A stretch of 7,971 bases of DNA from an uncultured Clostridia bacterium (GCA_947628885.1 CANRBO010000056.1:1-7971); one strand, 5' to 3'; shown: positions 1 through 6,104, counted from the stretch's first letter. Made by a program: numbers and translations. The notes: a model not told the origin generated them from the sequence alone.

Positions 1-1388
1 AATTTTTTATTGATAATGATATTCAACCATATGAAATTGTAATGGGCTTAGATATTGAACAACAAAAAGATTTTATATTAAATATGGAAAATATGAATTT
101 GACATTAAATGAAAAAAGAAAAATATTAGCAACATTAAACGAAGAGGTTAAAAATAGTATTGATACAACCAATTTTCCAAAAGAATATAAAACAGCTCTT
201 AGCATACAAACGAACAAATACAATAAAATGGTTATTTTAGATTGGGAAAGAAATTTAGAAGATTACCGTGGATTAGATAATCTGATAAGCATATCCCCTG
301 AAGAACTTCCAGAAGAGCAAAGAACTAAAATTATGGAACTTTGTAGTATTTGTCCAAATTTAAAGGTGGACAGTAAATTAAATAGTGTAGATCTATATTC
401 AACAGGTAGAGAATATATAGAAGCAGAACAATGGATAGACTTAATAATTAATAACTTAAATCCTAAATATTCAAAATTGCAAAAGATAGCGGTAATAGAT
501 AATGCAATAGGAAAAAGAATAAGTTATAGTCCTGACTATAATACAGAAGTATCTGATTACGAAAATTGTAGAGCATTGTGGAAAATAATTAGTTCAGGTT
601 ATGGTGTATGTAATGGAATAGCAAAAGTTGAACAATATATGTTTAAGAAAATTGGCGTAGAAAGCGAAATGATAAGTGGTAATAAACATGTATTTTTAAA
701 AATTAAGGATATTGAAATGCCTCTTGAAAATGGAGAAACTGTAAAAGGAAATACTATAATAGATCCAACGTGGAATTTGTCAAACCATAGATTTGGTGGA
801 AGACCTAATAACTTTTGCATAAGTTATGAACAAGCCAGAAAAAATGATATTGATATCGAGGGAAAAGATCATGGCTGTCACAAAAATGATGAACAATTGC
901 AAGATGCAACTTTAAATTTAGAAGATCAATGTTTAAGAAAAGTGTTTACAAGTGTTGGTTTAGCGGATAAAGATGGACAATTTCCAATAAAATATTTATT
1001 AGAAAAATCAAAGGAAATAGATGAAAGTTATGCAAATCAACCAGATAAGAATATTACAGAACAGTTATTATTATTAAAACAGGTTTGTCCAGAATTTGCA
1101 AAATGTCAAAATTCTAGTATGGGGATTTTAAGCGATGTGCTATTAAATAATGAAAATCTAAAATTTAATAAATGTGTAGTTGACAGAGCTTATAATAGGG
1201 CAGACAAGGGAAAAGCACCAATTATGTTTATTTATATTGATTCAGATGAACTAGGAAAAAGATTTTATGTTGCTGATAAAGAAAAAGGACAATTTATAAA
1301 ACTATCACCGGAGGAATTTATTGAGAAATTTGAATGTTATGACGAGGATTTGAAAAAGCATGAACGGACTAAGACCATGGGAAATTAA
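1..1388 (+). CDS. Transglutaminase-like (papain-fold) protein, 5'-partial
   Basis: Seen: an open frame runs from the window edge (first full codon at 3) to TAA at 1386-1388, 461 codons. The first ATG is at 42, but codons before it are open and no Shine-Dalgarno precedes it, so the true start probably lies upstream. Numbered from that ATG, a Cys190-His216-Asp241 triad appears in the contexts GYGVCNGIA, GNKHVFLKI and DPTWN, the classic order and spacing of the transglutaminase-core (cysteine protease-like) fold. About 190 residues precede the core, and a charged region of about 200 residues without recognised motifs follows. No signal peptide or membrane segment is visible in this part, so it may be cytosolic unless the missing N-terminus says otherwise. 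Established: such domains act as peptidases, transglutaminases or peptide cyclases. The substrate here is unknown. Its end overlaps the next small gene. Confidence 0.8.
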   Translation, partial: FFIDNDIQPYEIVMGLDIEQQKDFILNMENMNLTLNEKRKILATLNEEVKNSIDTTNFPKEYKTALSIQTNKYNKMVILDWERNLEDYRGLDNLISISPEELPEEQRTKIMELCSICPNLKVDSKLNSVDLYSTGREYIEAEQWIDLIINNLNPKYSKLQKIAVIDNAIGKRISYSPDYNTEVSDYENCRALWKIISSGYGVCNGIAKVEQYMFKKIGVESEMISGNKHVFLKIKDIEMPLENGETVKGNTIIDPTWNLSNHRFGGRPNNFCISYEQARKNDIDIEGKDHGCHKNDEQLQDATLNLEDQCLRKVFTSVGLADKDGQFPIKYLLEKSKEIDESYANQPDKNITEQLLLLKQVCPEFAKCQNSSMGILSDVLLNNENLKFNKCVVDRAYNRADKGKAPIMFIYIDSDELGKRFYVADKEKGQFIKLSPEEFIEKFECYDEDLKKHERTKTMGN

Positions 1389-1464
1389 TGAGCAAACAAA
1401 AGAAAGTACAGATTTATCACAGAGTTCTGGTAGAATAATAGATGAAGGAGAGCGAGAAGTATGA
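1360..1464 (+). CDS. Small 34-aa protein, overlapping and coupled to both neighbours
   Basis: Seen: ATG at 1360 lies inside the end of the transglutaminase-like gene in another frame (29-nt overlap). The frame closes with TGA at 1462-1464, giving an ATGA overlap with the next gene's ATG at 1461. The product begins MNGLRPWEINEQ and ends IIDEGEREV; it is polar and acidic with one Trp and no membrane segment. A weak purine-rich site (GAGG near 1344) lies 12-13 nt upstream. Inference: the double overlap argues for translational coupling and for a real gene, although the short length leaves doubt. I do not recognise the family. The alternative is a chance frame, with the next gene using only its own GAAGGAG. 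Confidence 0.5.
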   Translation: MNGLRPWEINEQTKESTDLSQSSGRIIDEGEREV

Positions 1465-1685
1465 ATATTATAAAAAAAGTGATTTTATTTATAAAAAATA
1501 TATTTGTTAAGCAAGAAAAAGTTAAAAAATTAGTAGAATCTAAGGAAATTGTAAAGGAAGATAAACGAGAAAATTTTATTGAATCTTTAAAAGCAACTAA
1601 TGTGCAAAAAAGAACAAAGAAAAGAGTTGAAATACCAATTTGTAATGGAGACGGATTAGGCATACAAAGGAACATAACCTGCTAA
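1461..1685 (+). CDS. Small lysine-rich hypothetical protein (74 aa)
   Basis: Seen: ATG at 1461 has GAAGGAG at 1444-1450 with a 10-nt spacer, and TAA closes at 1683-1685. The N-terminal 17 residues (MNIIKKVILFIKNIFVK) form a short hydrophobic stretch punctuated by lysines, consistent with an amphipathic or membrane-associating helix. Residues 17-57 are a Lys/Glu-rich helical region. The C-terminus carries a compact motif, ICNGDGLGIQ, ending in Cys. It follows the 34-aa gene with an ATGA overlap, so the two are probably translated together downstream of the transglutaminase-like gene. I do not recognise a named family. A peptide substrate or partner of the transglutaminase-like enzyme is a speculative possibility only. 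Confidence 0.65.
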   Translation: MNIIKKVILFIKNIFVKQEKVKKLVESKEIVKEDKRENFIESLKATNVQKRTKKRVEIPICNGDGLGIQRNITC

Positions 1686-1704
1686 TGAAATTTTAGGAAT
1701 AATA

Positions 1705-1733
1705 TTTACAAATGTGCTATAAAATGATAAAAT
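1705..1733 (+). promoter_or_regulatory. Predicted vegetative (sigma-A-type) promoter for yebC
   Basis: TTTACA at 1705-1710 and TAAAAT at 1728-1733 are separated by 17 nt; each box differs from the consensus at one position. Transcription would start near 1740, leaving a leader of about 100 nt before yebC. The leader contains a 7-bp inverted repeat, TTGATAT (1750-1756) with ATATCAA (1785-1791). AT-rich DNA yields such matches by chance, so confidence is moderate. Confidence 0.45.
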
Positions 1734-1816
1734 TATAGTGTATTTGTAATTGATATGAATATGAACAACAAAATAAAAAGTATTATATCAAATTTTTAGT
1801 ATAAAATAAATTGAAA

Positions 1817-1836
1817 TAGAAGGGGGTAGAAGGGGG
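1817..1836 (+). promoter_or_regulatory. Duplicated Shine-Dalgarno of yebC
   Basis: The 10-mer TAGAAGGGGG occurs twice in direct tandem (1817-1826 and 1827-1836) just before the yebC ATG at 1841. The proximal copy is close to the start codon and the distal one is 10 nt further away. Only the proximal copy is well placed; the distal one may act as a ribosome standby site or be a recent tandem duplication. Confidence 0.6.
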
Positions 1837-1840
1837 TATT

Positions 1841-2563
1841 ATGTCAGGTCATAGTAAATGGCATAACATACAAGCCAAAAAAGGAAAAACAGATGCAGCT
1901 AGAGGAAAGGTATTTACTAAACTGGGAAGAGAAATCTTATTAGCAGTAAAACAGGGTGGACCTGATCCAGCTGGAAATTCAAAATTAAAAGATGTAATTG
2001 CAAAATGCAAAGCAAATAATATGCCAAATGATACAATTCAAAATGCTATAAAGAAAGCATCAGGAGAGGGAAGCAATAAAAGTTATGAAGAAATTACATA
2101 TGAAGGATATGGACCTTCAGGAGTTGCTTTCATTGTAGAAGCAAGTACAGATAATAAAAATAGAACAGCAGCTGATGTAAGACATTTATTTGACAAAGCA
2201 GGAGGAAATTTAGGAACCACAGGTTGTGTATCATATATGTTTGATAAAAAAGGTGTAATTGTCATAGATAAATCTAAAACAGATATGTCAGAAGATGACA
2301 TTATGATGCTTGCTATTGAAAATGGAGCCGAAGATGTACAGAGTGATGAGGAGTGTTATGAAATTATAACAGTTCCAGCAGATTTCTCTAATGTAAGAGA
2401 AGCTTTAGAAAAGCAAGGATTAGAGTTTGAAGAAGCAGAGATTCAAATGGTGCCAACTACTACTGTTTCATTAGATAGTGAAGGAGAAGAAAAGGTGCAA
2501 AGATTGATTGATAGCTTAGAAGATTTAGATGATGTAATGAACGTATATCATAACTGGGAATAA
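1841..2563 (+). CDS. yebC: YebC/PmpR (TACO1) family protein
   Basis: Seen: 240 aa from an ATG preceded by a strong Shine-Dalgarno. The family signature [20 protein letters not shown] is present at the extreme N-terminus, followed by the usual three-domain layout with [20 protein letters not shown] near residues 89-108. Length is typical for the family. Established: YebC/TACO1 proteins were first described as transcription regulators (for example PmpR). More recently they were shown to associate with ribosomes and to help translation through difficult stretches such as polyproline; the mitochondrial homologue TACO1 promotes COX1 translation. The protein is cytosolic. The gene appears to have its own promoter and is convergent with the 3D-domain gene downstream, so it is probably monocistronic. 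Which of the two roles dominates here cannot be read from sequence. Confidence 0.96.
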   Translation: MSGHSKWHNIQAKKGKTDAARGKVFTKLGREILLAVKQGGPDPAGNSKLKDVIAKCKANNMPNDTIQNAIKKASGEGSNKSYEEITYEGYGPSGVAFIVEASTDNKNRTAADVRHLFDKAGGNLGTTGCVSYMFDKKGVIVIDKSKTDMSEDDIMMLAIENGAEDVQSDEECYEIITVPADFSNVREALEKQGLEFEEAEIQMVPTTTVSLDSEGEEKVQRLIDSLEDLDDVMNVYHNWE

Positions 2564-2694
2564 GGTTGAAAAATACTTTTAAAATCAGATTTGTGCCTTA
2601 TGAAGATGTCATTTTAAAATTGCATTTAATATATGTAAAAATTATAATTGTAACAAATGAGATTAAAAATAAGTTTAGCCTTGAAAACAAGGAG

Positions 2695-2722
2695 AAGCGG
2701 GAAGACAAAAGTCTTCCCGCTT
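2695..2722 (-). terminator. Perfect 12-bp hairpin between convergent genes (terminator-like)
   Basis: AAGCGGGAAGAC (2695-2706) and GTCTTCCCGCTT (2711-2722) are perfect reverse complements around a 4-nt loop. The hairpin lies 8 nt past the stop of the 3D-domain gene on the - strand, where it is followed by a T-rich but interrupted tail (TTCTCCTTGTTTT). A second small hairpin, CCTTG-AAAA-CAAGG (2679-2692), follows. On the + strand it lies about 130 nt after yebC with no T-run, so it serves the - strand gene best and may also block read-through from yebC. Nothing else was seen in 2564-2678. Confidence 0.6.
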
Positions 2723-2730
2723 AATTCCGC

Positions 2731-4209
2731 TTAGTTGACGTACCCCTTGACGGTGCGAACGCCCCAGTTAAGGGCATCCTGGTGGTTAGTAAAGAATAAG
2801 TCAAGCTTATTCCCGTTAATTGCACCACCAGTATCCTCAACTACGAACGTGCCATATCCTTCAAGGGTGATTGATGTCCCAAAAGGATAGTAGCTAGTGT
2901 CCGCCGCCAGGGTACGTCCCTGCGTTGCATGTGTGCCTGACGCAGTAATTCTTGTGGTTGATCCACAACACTGCGCACAAGCACAATATGCTGTTACAGT
3001 GAACCAAACCTCATTACTTGAGGAAGATTCACTGGCATCGGAGGATTCAGCCTCGACTGTTTCCTCGTCTGCCTGAGGTTCCGATTGAACTTCCTGAGCT
3101 TCTGCTTGAGCCTGAGCTTCTGCTTGAGCCTGAGCTTGAGCCTGAGCTTCTGCTTGAGCCTGCGCCTCTGCTTCTGCCTGTGCCTTGGCTTCTGCCTCTG
3201 CCTGAGCTTTGGCTTCTGCCTCTGCTTTAGCCTTTTCTTCAGTTTCCTTAGCTTCCTTTTCAGCTTCCTCAACAGCTATGAGGGTTTCCTCAAAAGCAGT
3301 ATTGGAGCTTTCAATAGCATTGTTGCCAATGCTAGAATAAAACTTTATTACAGGAAACTGCTGATTGGCTATAGTCAGCAGCTCATCGGCATCAGCCGCT
3401 GTGTCATCCTGCTCTTCAGCAGATTTGACTAAGGCAGTAGCTACCATGCTGACAACCTCAGCACTTTGCTGTGCCTTTTCAGAAAGCTCTTCTGCTACTT
3501 TTGCCTCTGCTTCCGCTTGTTCGGAGGTTCTTGCATTTTCAGCATCTTTTGCTTTCTGTTCAGCGGCTTTTGCGGCTTTTTGAGTCTCTTCAAGTGCAGA
3601 TTGCAACTGCACGCTTGAAATTTCCGCGGTTCTGGAAGTCTCTTGAGACTCGTTAACAAGCGTTTCTGCTTGTAGTATAGCCGTTGCCGACTCTACTACT
3701 GCTGTTGAGGAATTGGTTGAGTGATCAACCACCCGATCAACTGCAGAAGCAGTTTCAGATAGTTTTTGTTCCGCCTCTTCCTTTTTGACGGTGGCGGTTT
3801 CAGGTATATCATATACCTTAGCCTTAGCCTCAGACAGTTTAGTCTGGACTTCGTCAATTTGGGAAGATAAATTGCATGAGGCTTCACTAGCCACCTTCAA
3901 CTTAGTTTTCGCCTGAGTCAGCGAAGACTTTGTTTTGACAGCCGAAGTTTGAATTCTGCCCAAAGCCTGAACGGCTTCTTTAGCTCTGGCATGAGCCCTA
4001 TTAGCAGCTTCGGTTGCAAGGCTAGCAGCCTCATTGGCTCTTGCTACATAAGCTTGCCGTGCAGCAAAAACCTTTTTGAAAGTTCTTTCTGCGTGAAAGC
4101 TCAGCATCGCAGCAATAAAAATTACCACTGCTACGACTATAGCTTTCTCAACTTTCCGTGACATCCGCAAGCGGATGCCACGTATGTGATACGGGTTACT
4201 GCTACTCAT
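2731..4209 (-). CDS. Membrane-anchored coiled-coil protein with C-terminal 3D (lytic transglycosylase-like) domain
   Basis: Seen: 492 aa. ATG at 4207-4209 is preceded by AAGGAGGTG (4218-4226) with about 10 nt spacing. Residues 1-21 are basic and 22-40 form one membrane segment, probably a signal anchor. About 45-325 is Ala/Glu/Lys-rich coiled coil; about 325-385 is a low-complexity Ala/Gln/Glu repeat (AEAKAQAEAEA type), like a TolA-style spacer. Residues 400-492 are a 3D domain with FTVTAYCACAQCC (Cys 409, 411, 414, 415), ITASGT, AADTSYYPFGT (Asp437), VVEDTGG (Asp459) and NKLDLFF (Asp470). Established: 3D domains occur in Firmicute cell-wall proteins (YocH, YuiC, RpfB-like) and relate to the MltA lytic transglycosylase barrel, with the aspartates at the active site. 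Inference: an extracytoplasmic peptidoglycan-acting enzyme held at distance by a long stalk. G+C is clearly higher than in neighbouring genes and codon choice differs, suggesting transfer. Confidence 0.88.
   Translation of the reverse strand: MSSSNPYHIRGIRLRMSRKVEKAIVVAVVIFIAAMLSFHAERTFKKVFAARQAYVARANEAASLATEAANRAHARAKEAVQALGRIQTSAVKTKSSLTQAKTKLKVASEASCNLSSQIDEVQTKLSEAKAKVYDIPETATVKKEEAEQKLSETASAVDRVVDHSTNSSTAVVESATAILQAETLVNESQETSRTAEISSVQLQSALEETQKAAKAAEQKAKDAENARTSEQAEAEAKVAEELSEKAQQSAEVVSMVATALVKSAEEQDDTAADADELLTIANQQFPVIKFYSSIGNNAIESSNTAFEETLIAVEEAEKEAKETEEKAKAEAEAKAQAEAEAKAQAEAEAQAQAEAQAQAQAQAEAQAQAEAQEVQSEPQADEETVEAESSDASESSSSNEVWFTVTAYCACAQCCGSTTRITASGTHATQGRTLAADTSYYPFGTSITLEGYGTFVVEDTGGAINGNKLDLFFTNHQDALNWGVRTVKGYVN
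3105..3233 (-). repeat. Low-complexity Ala/Gln/Glu codon repeat
   Basis: The DNA is built from short imperfect units such as GCTTCTGCTTGAGCC and GCCTGAGCTTGAGCC, encoding alternating Ala with Gln, Glu or Lys in the spacer before the 3D domain. Such tracts are prone to slippage, so spacer length may vary between strains. Long open frames on the opposite strand here are by-products of the repeat. Confidence 0.75.
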
Positions 4210-4218
4210 ATCACATAC
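4182..4218 (-). promoter_or_regulatory. Inverted repeat over the start codon of the 3D-domain gene
   Basis: In the mRNA, GTATGTGATA (4218-4209) lies between the Shine-Dalgarno and the start codon and is perfectly complementary to TATCACATAC (4191-4182), inside codons 7-10. The loop is 17 nt. The A of the ATG is the last paired base, so a folded mRNA would put the start codon at a stem edge right beside GGAGG. It could instead be a DNA operator. Regulatory function is inferred. Confidence 0.45.
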
Positions 4219-4259
4219 ACCTCCTTGTGTTGGATTTAGGCTAAAATGCCTATTGATTT

Positions 4260-4288
4260 ATTATAACATAAAAATACAAATTATGCAA
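4260..4288 (-). promoter_or_regulatory. Predicted sigma-A-type promoter of the 3D-domain gene
   Basis: Read on the - strand, TTGCAT (4288-4283) and a perfect TATAAT (4265-4260) are separated by 17 nt. Transcription would start near 4253, giving a leader of about 44 nt that contains AAGGAGGTG. This is the best promoter match in the window and implies vegetative expression independent of both flanking genes. Confidence 0.65.
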
Positions 4289-4289
4289 C

Positions 4290-4497
4290 CCCAAAAAGCT
4301 CTAGAATATGCCTAAAAGAGTTAAATATAAATTCCAAAAGTTAGCATATATTGAAATAATTGGATATGAATACTAAAAGTTAGCATACACTTAAATAGTT
4401 AGATATAATTCCAAAAGTTAGCATATATTGAAATAATTGGATATAAATACTAAAAACTTTAGAATACAGTAAAAGATTTAAAGCCTTAGAATACAAA
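4290..4497 (+). repeat. Degenerate tandem array, about 39-bp unit, upstream of spoIIIA
   Basis: Core units start at 4334, 4373 and 4411 (CYAAAAGTTAGCATA...), with degenerate units before (about 4290) and after (about 4450 and 4483). Positions 4331-4378 and 4408-4455 match over 48 nt with a single difference, so the array also has a 77-bp higher-order period. No convincing ORF spans it. It lies between the promoter of the - strand gene and the spoIIIAA leader. Confidence 0.75.
4323..4429 (+). promoter_or_regulatory. Three iterated sigma-E-like promoter pairs within the array
   Basis: Sigma-E promoters in Bacillus follow KMATATT-N14/15-CATACAHT, and spoIIIA is a known sigma-E target. Here AAATATA (4323) pairs with CATATATT (4345-4352), GGATATG (4362) with CATACACT (4384-4391), and AGATATA (4401) with CATATATT (4422-4429). 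The spacers are 15, 15 and 14 nt. CATACACT fits the -10 consensus at all positions; the -35 boxes are weaker. The distance to spoIIIAA (about 210-290 nt) is long, so this is tentative. Confidence 0.35.
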
Positions 4498-4568
4498 AAT
4501 AATTTAATAAAAGTCATAAATGTCTCGTCATAAAACGTGAATCCTAGCATATATTTATAAATAGACAA

Positions 4569-4629
4569 CCATTATGAAAATAATGGAAAATTAGGAAAGG
4601 ATATGTATAATGATTTATACTCATTATGC
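4569..4629 (+). promoter_or_regulatory. Two hairpins in the spoIIIAA leader
   Basis: CCATTAT-GAAA-ATAATGG (4569-4586) is a 7-bp hairpin with a GAAA loop. ATAATGA (4607-4613) pairs with TCATTAT (4621-4627) around a 7-nt loop inside the leader ORF. The arm CCATTAT could also pair with the identical ATAATGG at 4639-4645 that contains the spoIIIAA start codon, so the folds are mutually exclusive. The stems are short and A/T-rich, so stability is uncertain. Confidence 0.35.
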
Positions 4630-4642
4630 TAGATTAAAATAA
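4610..4642 (+). CDS. 10-aa leader ORF overlapping the spoIIIAA start
   Basis: Seen: the only good Shine-Dalgarno before spoIIIAA, AGGAAAGG (4593-4600), sits 9 nt before the ATG at 4610, which encodes MIYTHYARLK and ends with TAA at 4640-4642. That stop overlaps the spoIIIAA ATG at 4642 (TAATG). Inference: ribosomes load here and reinitiate at spoIIIAA, whose own start lacks a Shine-Dalgarno. Peptide sequence may not matter. A second ATG at 4603 is only 2 nt from the Shine-Dalgarno and is less likely to be used. Confidence 0.4.
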   Translation: MIYTHYARLK

Positions 4643-5535
4643 TGGTTCAAAATATGCAAACAATTTTAAGAGTATTGCCAAGGGACATTGCAAATAATTT
4701 AGATATTGAAAACATAGAAGAAATTAGATTAAGAACAAATAGAAATATGATTTTAAAATACATGAATAGAGAAGAAGTATCAGAATATATCCCAACTCAA
4801 AGGGATATTCTTGCTATATTGCAGATTTTTTGTGATAATTCCATATATTCGTATCAAAGTCAAATCTGCAATGGATACATAACTTTAATGGGTGGTCATA
4901 GAGTAGGCATAACTGGCAATGTAGCAATGAAAGACGGAAAGATTAATAATATAAATTACATATCTTCGCTTAATATAAGGATTGCGAAAGAAATAATTGG
5001 AGCAAGTGATGAAATAATTAATGAAGTAATAGAAAATGACAAAATTAATAACACATTAATAATGTCTCCGCCGGGATGCGGGAAAACAACTATATTAAGG
5101 GATTTAATAAGAAATGTAAGTAATCGTGGTTACACAATATCTTTAATAGACGAAAGAGGCGAAATAGCAGCTATGTATAAGGGAATCCCACAAAATGATG
5201 TTGGATTAAGGACAGACATTATTGATAATGTCACAAAAAGTCTAGGGATGAGTATTGCTGTAAGAACCATGGCTCCGCAAATAATTGCAACTGACGAGAT
5301 AGGAACAGATGAAGACATAGAAGCGATAAATTATGGAATATGTTCAGGAGTAAAAGGTATTTTTACAGCACATGGAAGTGATATTGAAGAATTAAAACTC
5401 AATAATTCGTTAAAAAAATTGTATGAAGAAAAAGTATTTAATAAAATCATTTTTTTAGAAAAAAAGGGAATTATGAAAAAAATTTATACACTAGATAATA
5501 ATATGTATATTTCTGACGATGAAAAGTTAGCATAA
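4642..5535 (+). CDS. spoIIIAA: Stage III sporulation protein AA (motor ATPase)
   Basis: Seen: 297 aa, close to the usual 300-310. The N-terminal region has the family motif IEEIRLRTNRN (about 24-34) and a glycine-rich GGHRVGITGN stretch. The Walker A segment SPPGCGKTTILRDL has Lys148. IDERGEIAAMYKG follows, then an acidic ATDEIG motif (Asp218-Glu219) as the probable Walker B site. Established: SpoIIIAA resembles type II/IV secretion ATPases and powers the SpoIIIA-SpoIIQ channel across the engulfed forespore membranes, needed for late forespore (sigma-G) gene expression. It acts on the mother-cell side. The ATG at 4642 is chosen because family N-termini begin just before ILPK/VLPRDI-type sequence; ATG 4654 is an alternative. 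Neither has its own Shine-Dalgarno, which points to coupling with the leader ORF. Confidence 0.96.
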   Translation: MVQNMQTILRVLPRDIANNLDIENIEEIRLRTNRNMILKYMNREEVSEYIPTQRDILAILQIFCDNSIYSYQSQICNGYITLMGGHRVGITGNVAMKDGKINNINYISSLNIRIAKEIIGASDEIINEVIENDKINNTLIMSPPGCGKTTILRDLIRNVSNRGYTISLIDERGEIAAMYKGIPQNDVGLRTDIIDNVTKSLGMSIAVRTMAPQIIATDEIGTDEDIEAINYGICSGVKGIFTAHGSDIEELKLNNSLKKLYEEKVFNKIIFLEKKGIMKKIYTLDNNMYISDDEKLA

Positions 5536-5594
5536 ATAAGCATTTCGTGAATATATTTTTATAAAATGAATTTACTTAAGATAAAGGAGCAAAT

Positions 5595-6104
5595 ATGATA
5601 TTAGTTAAATTTATGCTTTTAATAGCAATTTTTGTAGCATCAACATTATTGGGAATCAAAATATCAAAAAAATACTCTTCAAGAGTCAAGGAATTAAAGG
5701 AATTTCAAAGTGCATTAAATATTTTCGAAGAAAAAATAAAATTCACTTATGAACCAATACCAGACGTATTCCAAGAAATCTCTCAGCATATAAAAGGAAA
5801 TATTGGAAAAATTTTCGAAAAGGCATCAGATGATATGAAAATAATGTCAGCAGGAGTGGCATGGGAAAAGGCAATAGACGAATCAAATACAAAGCTTACT
5901 AATGATGATAAAGAAGTAATAAAAGGATTAGCAAAAATGCTAGGAAAAACTGATTTGGACGGACAAGTTAACGAGATTAGACTCACTCTGAAGTTTTTAG
6001 AAACTAAGCTAAAAGAAGCGGAAGTAGAAAAAAGCAAAAATGAGAAAATGTATAAAACACTAGGTGCAACAATTGGACTAGCAATAGTTATAATTTTAGT
6101 TTAG
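5595..6104 (+). CDS. spoIIIAB: Stage III sporulation protein AB
   Basis: Seen: 169 aa, the usual family length, with AAAGGAG (5583-5589) 5 nt before the ATG. A membrane segment at about residues 4-22 is followed by the family-like SSRVKELKEFQSALNIFEEKI stretch, a helical soluble region, and a second membrane segment at the C-terminus (about 152-169, GATIGLAIVIILV). Established: SpoIIIAB is structurally related to GspF-type inner-membrane platform proteins of secretion systems and is thought to work with the SpoIIIAA ATPase. It sits 59 nt after spoIIIAA and 92 nt before spoIIIAC in the same operon; these gaps are wider than the near-overlaps seen in Bacillus. Confidence 0.94.
   Translation: MILVKFMLLIAIFVASTLLGIKISKKYSSRVKELKEFQSALNIFEEKIKFTYEPIPDVFQEISQHIKGNIGKIFEKASDDMKIMSAGVAWEKAIDESNTKLTNDDKEVIKGLAKMLGKTDLDGQVNEIRLTLKFLETKLKEAEVEKSKNEKMYKTLGATIGLAIVIILV

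Noticed and set aside
1388..1438. 16-codon frame starting at the stop of the transglutaminase-like gene (TAATG)
   Set aside because: It overlaps the 34-aa frame, which has the better ATGA junction with the next gene.
1755..1799. 14-codon frame in the yebC leader
   Set aside because: No Shine-Dalgarno and not close to the yebC start; likely chance in AT-rich DNA.
3018..3583. Several open frames on the + strand opposite the 3D-domain gene, rich in Leu, Ser or Cys
   Set aside because: They are antisense readings of the Ala/Gln/Glu codon repeats with repetitive, implausible products and no ribosome-binding sites.
4290..4497. Repeat array considered as CRISPR
   Set aside because: Units are contiguous and diverged with no unique spacers of constant size, so it is a tandem repeat.
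4603..4632. 9-codon frame from the first ATG after AGGAAAGG
   Set aside because: Only 2 nt from the Shine-Dalgarno, and it ends 9 nt before spoIIIAA; the ATG at 4610 has better spacing and a stop-start overlap.
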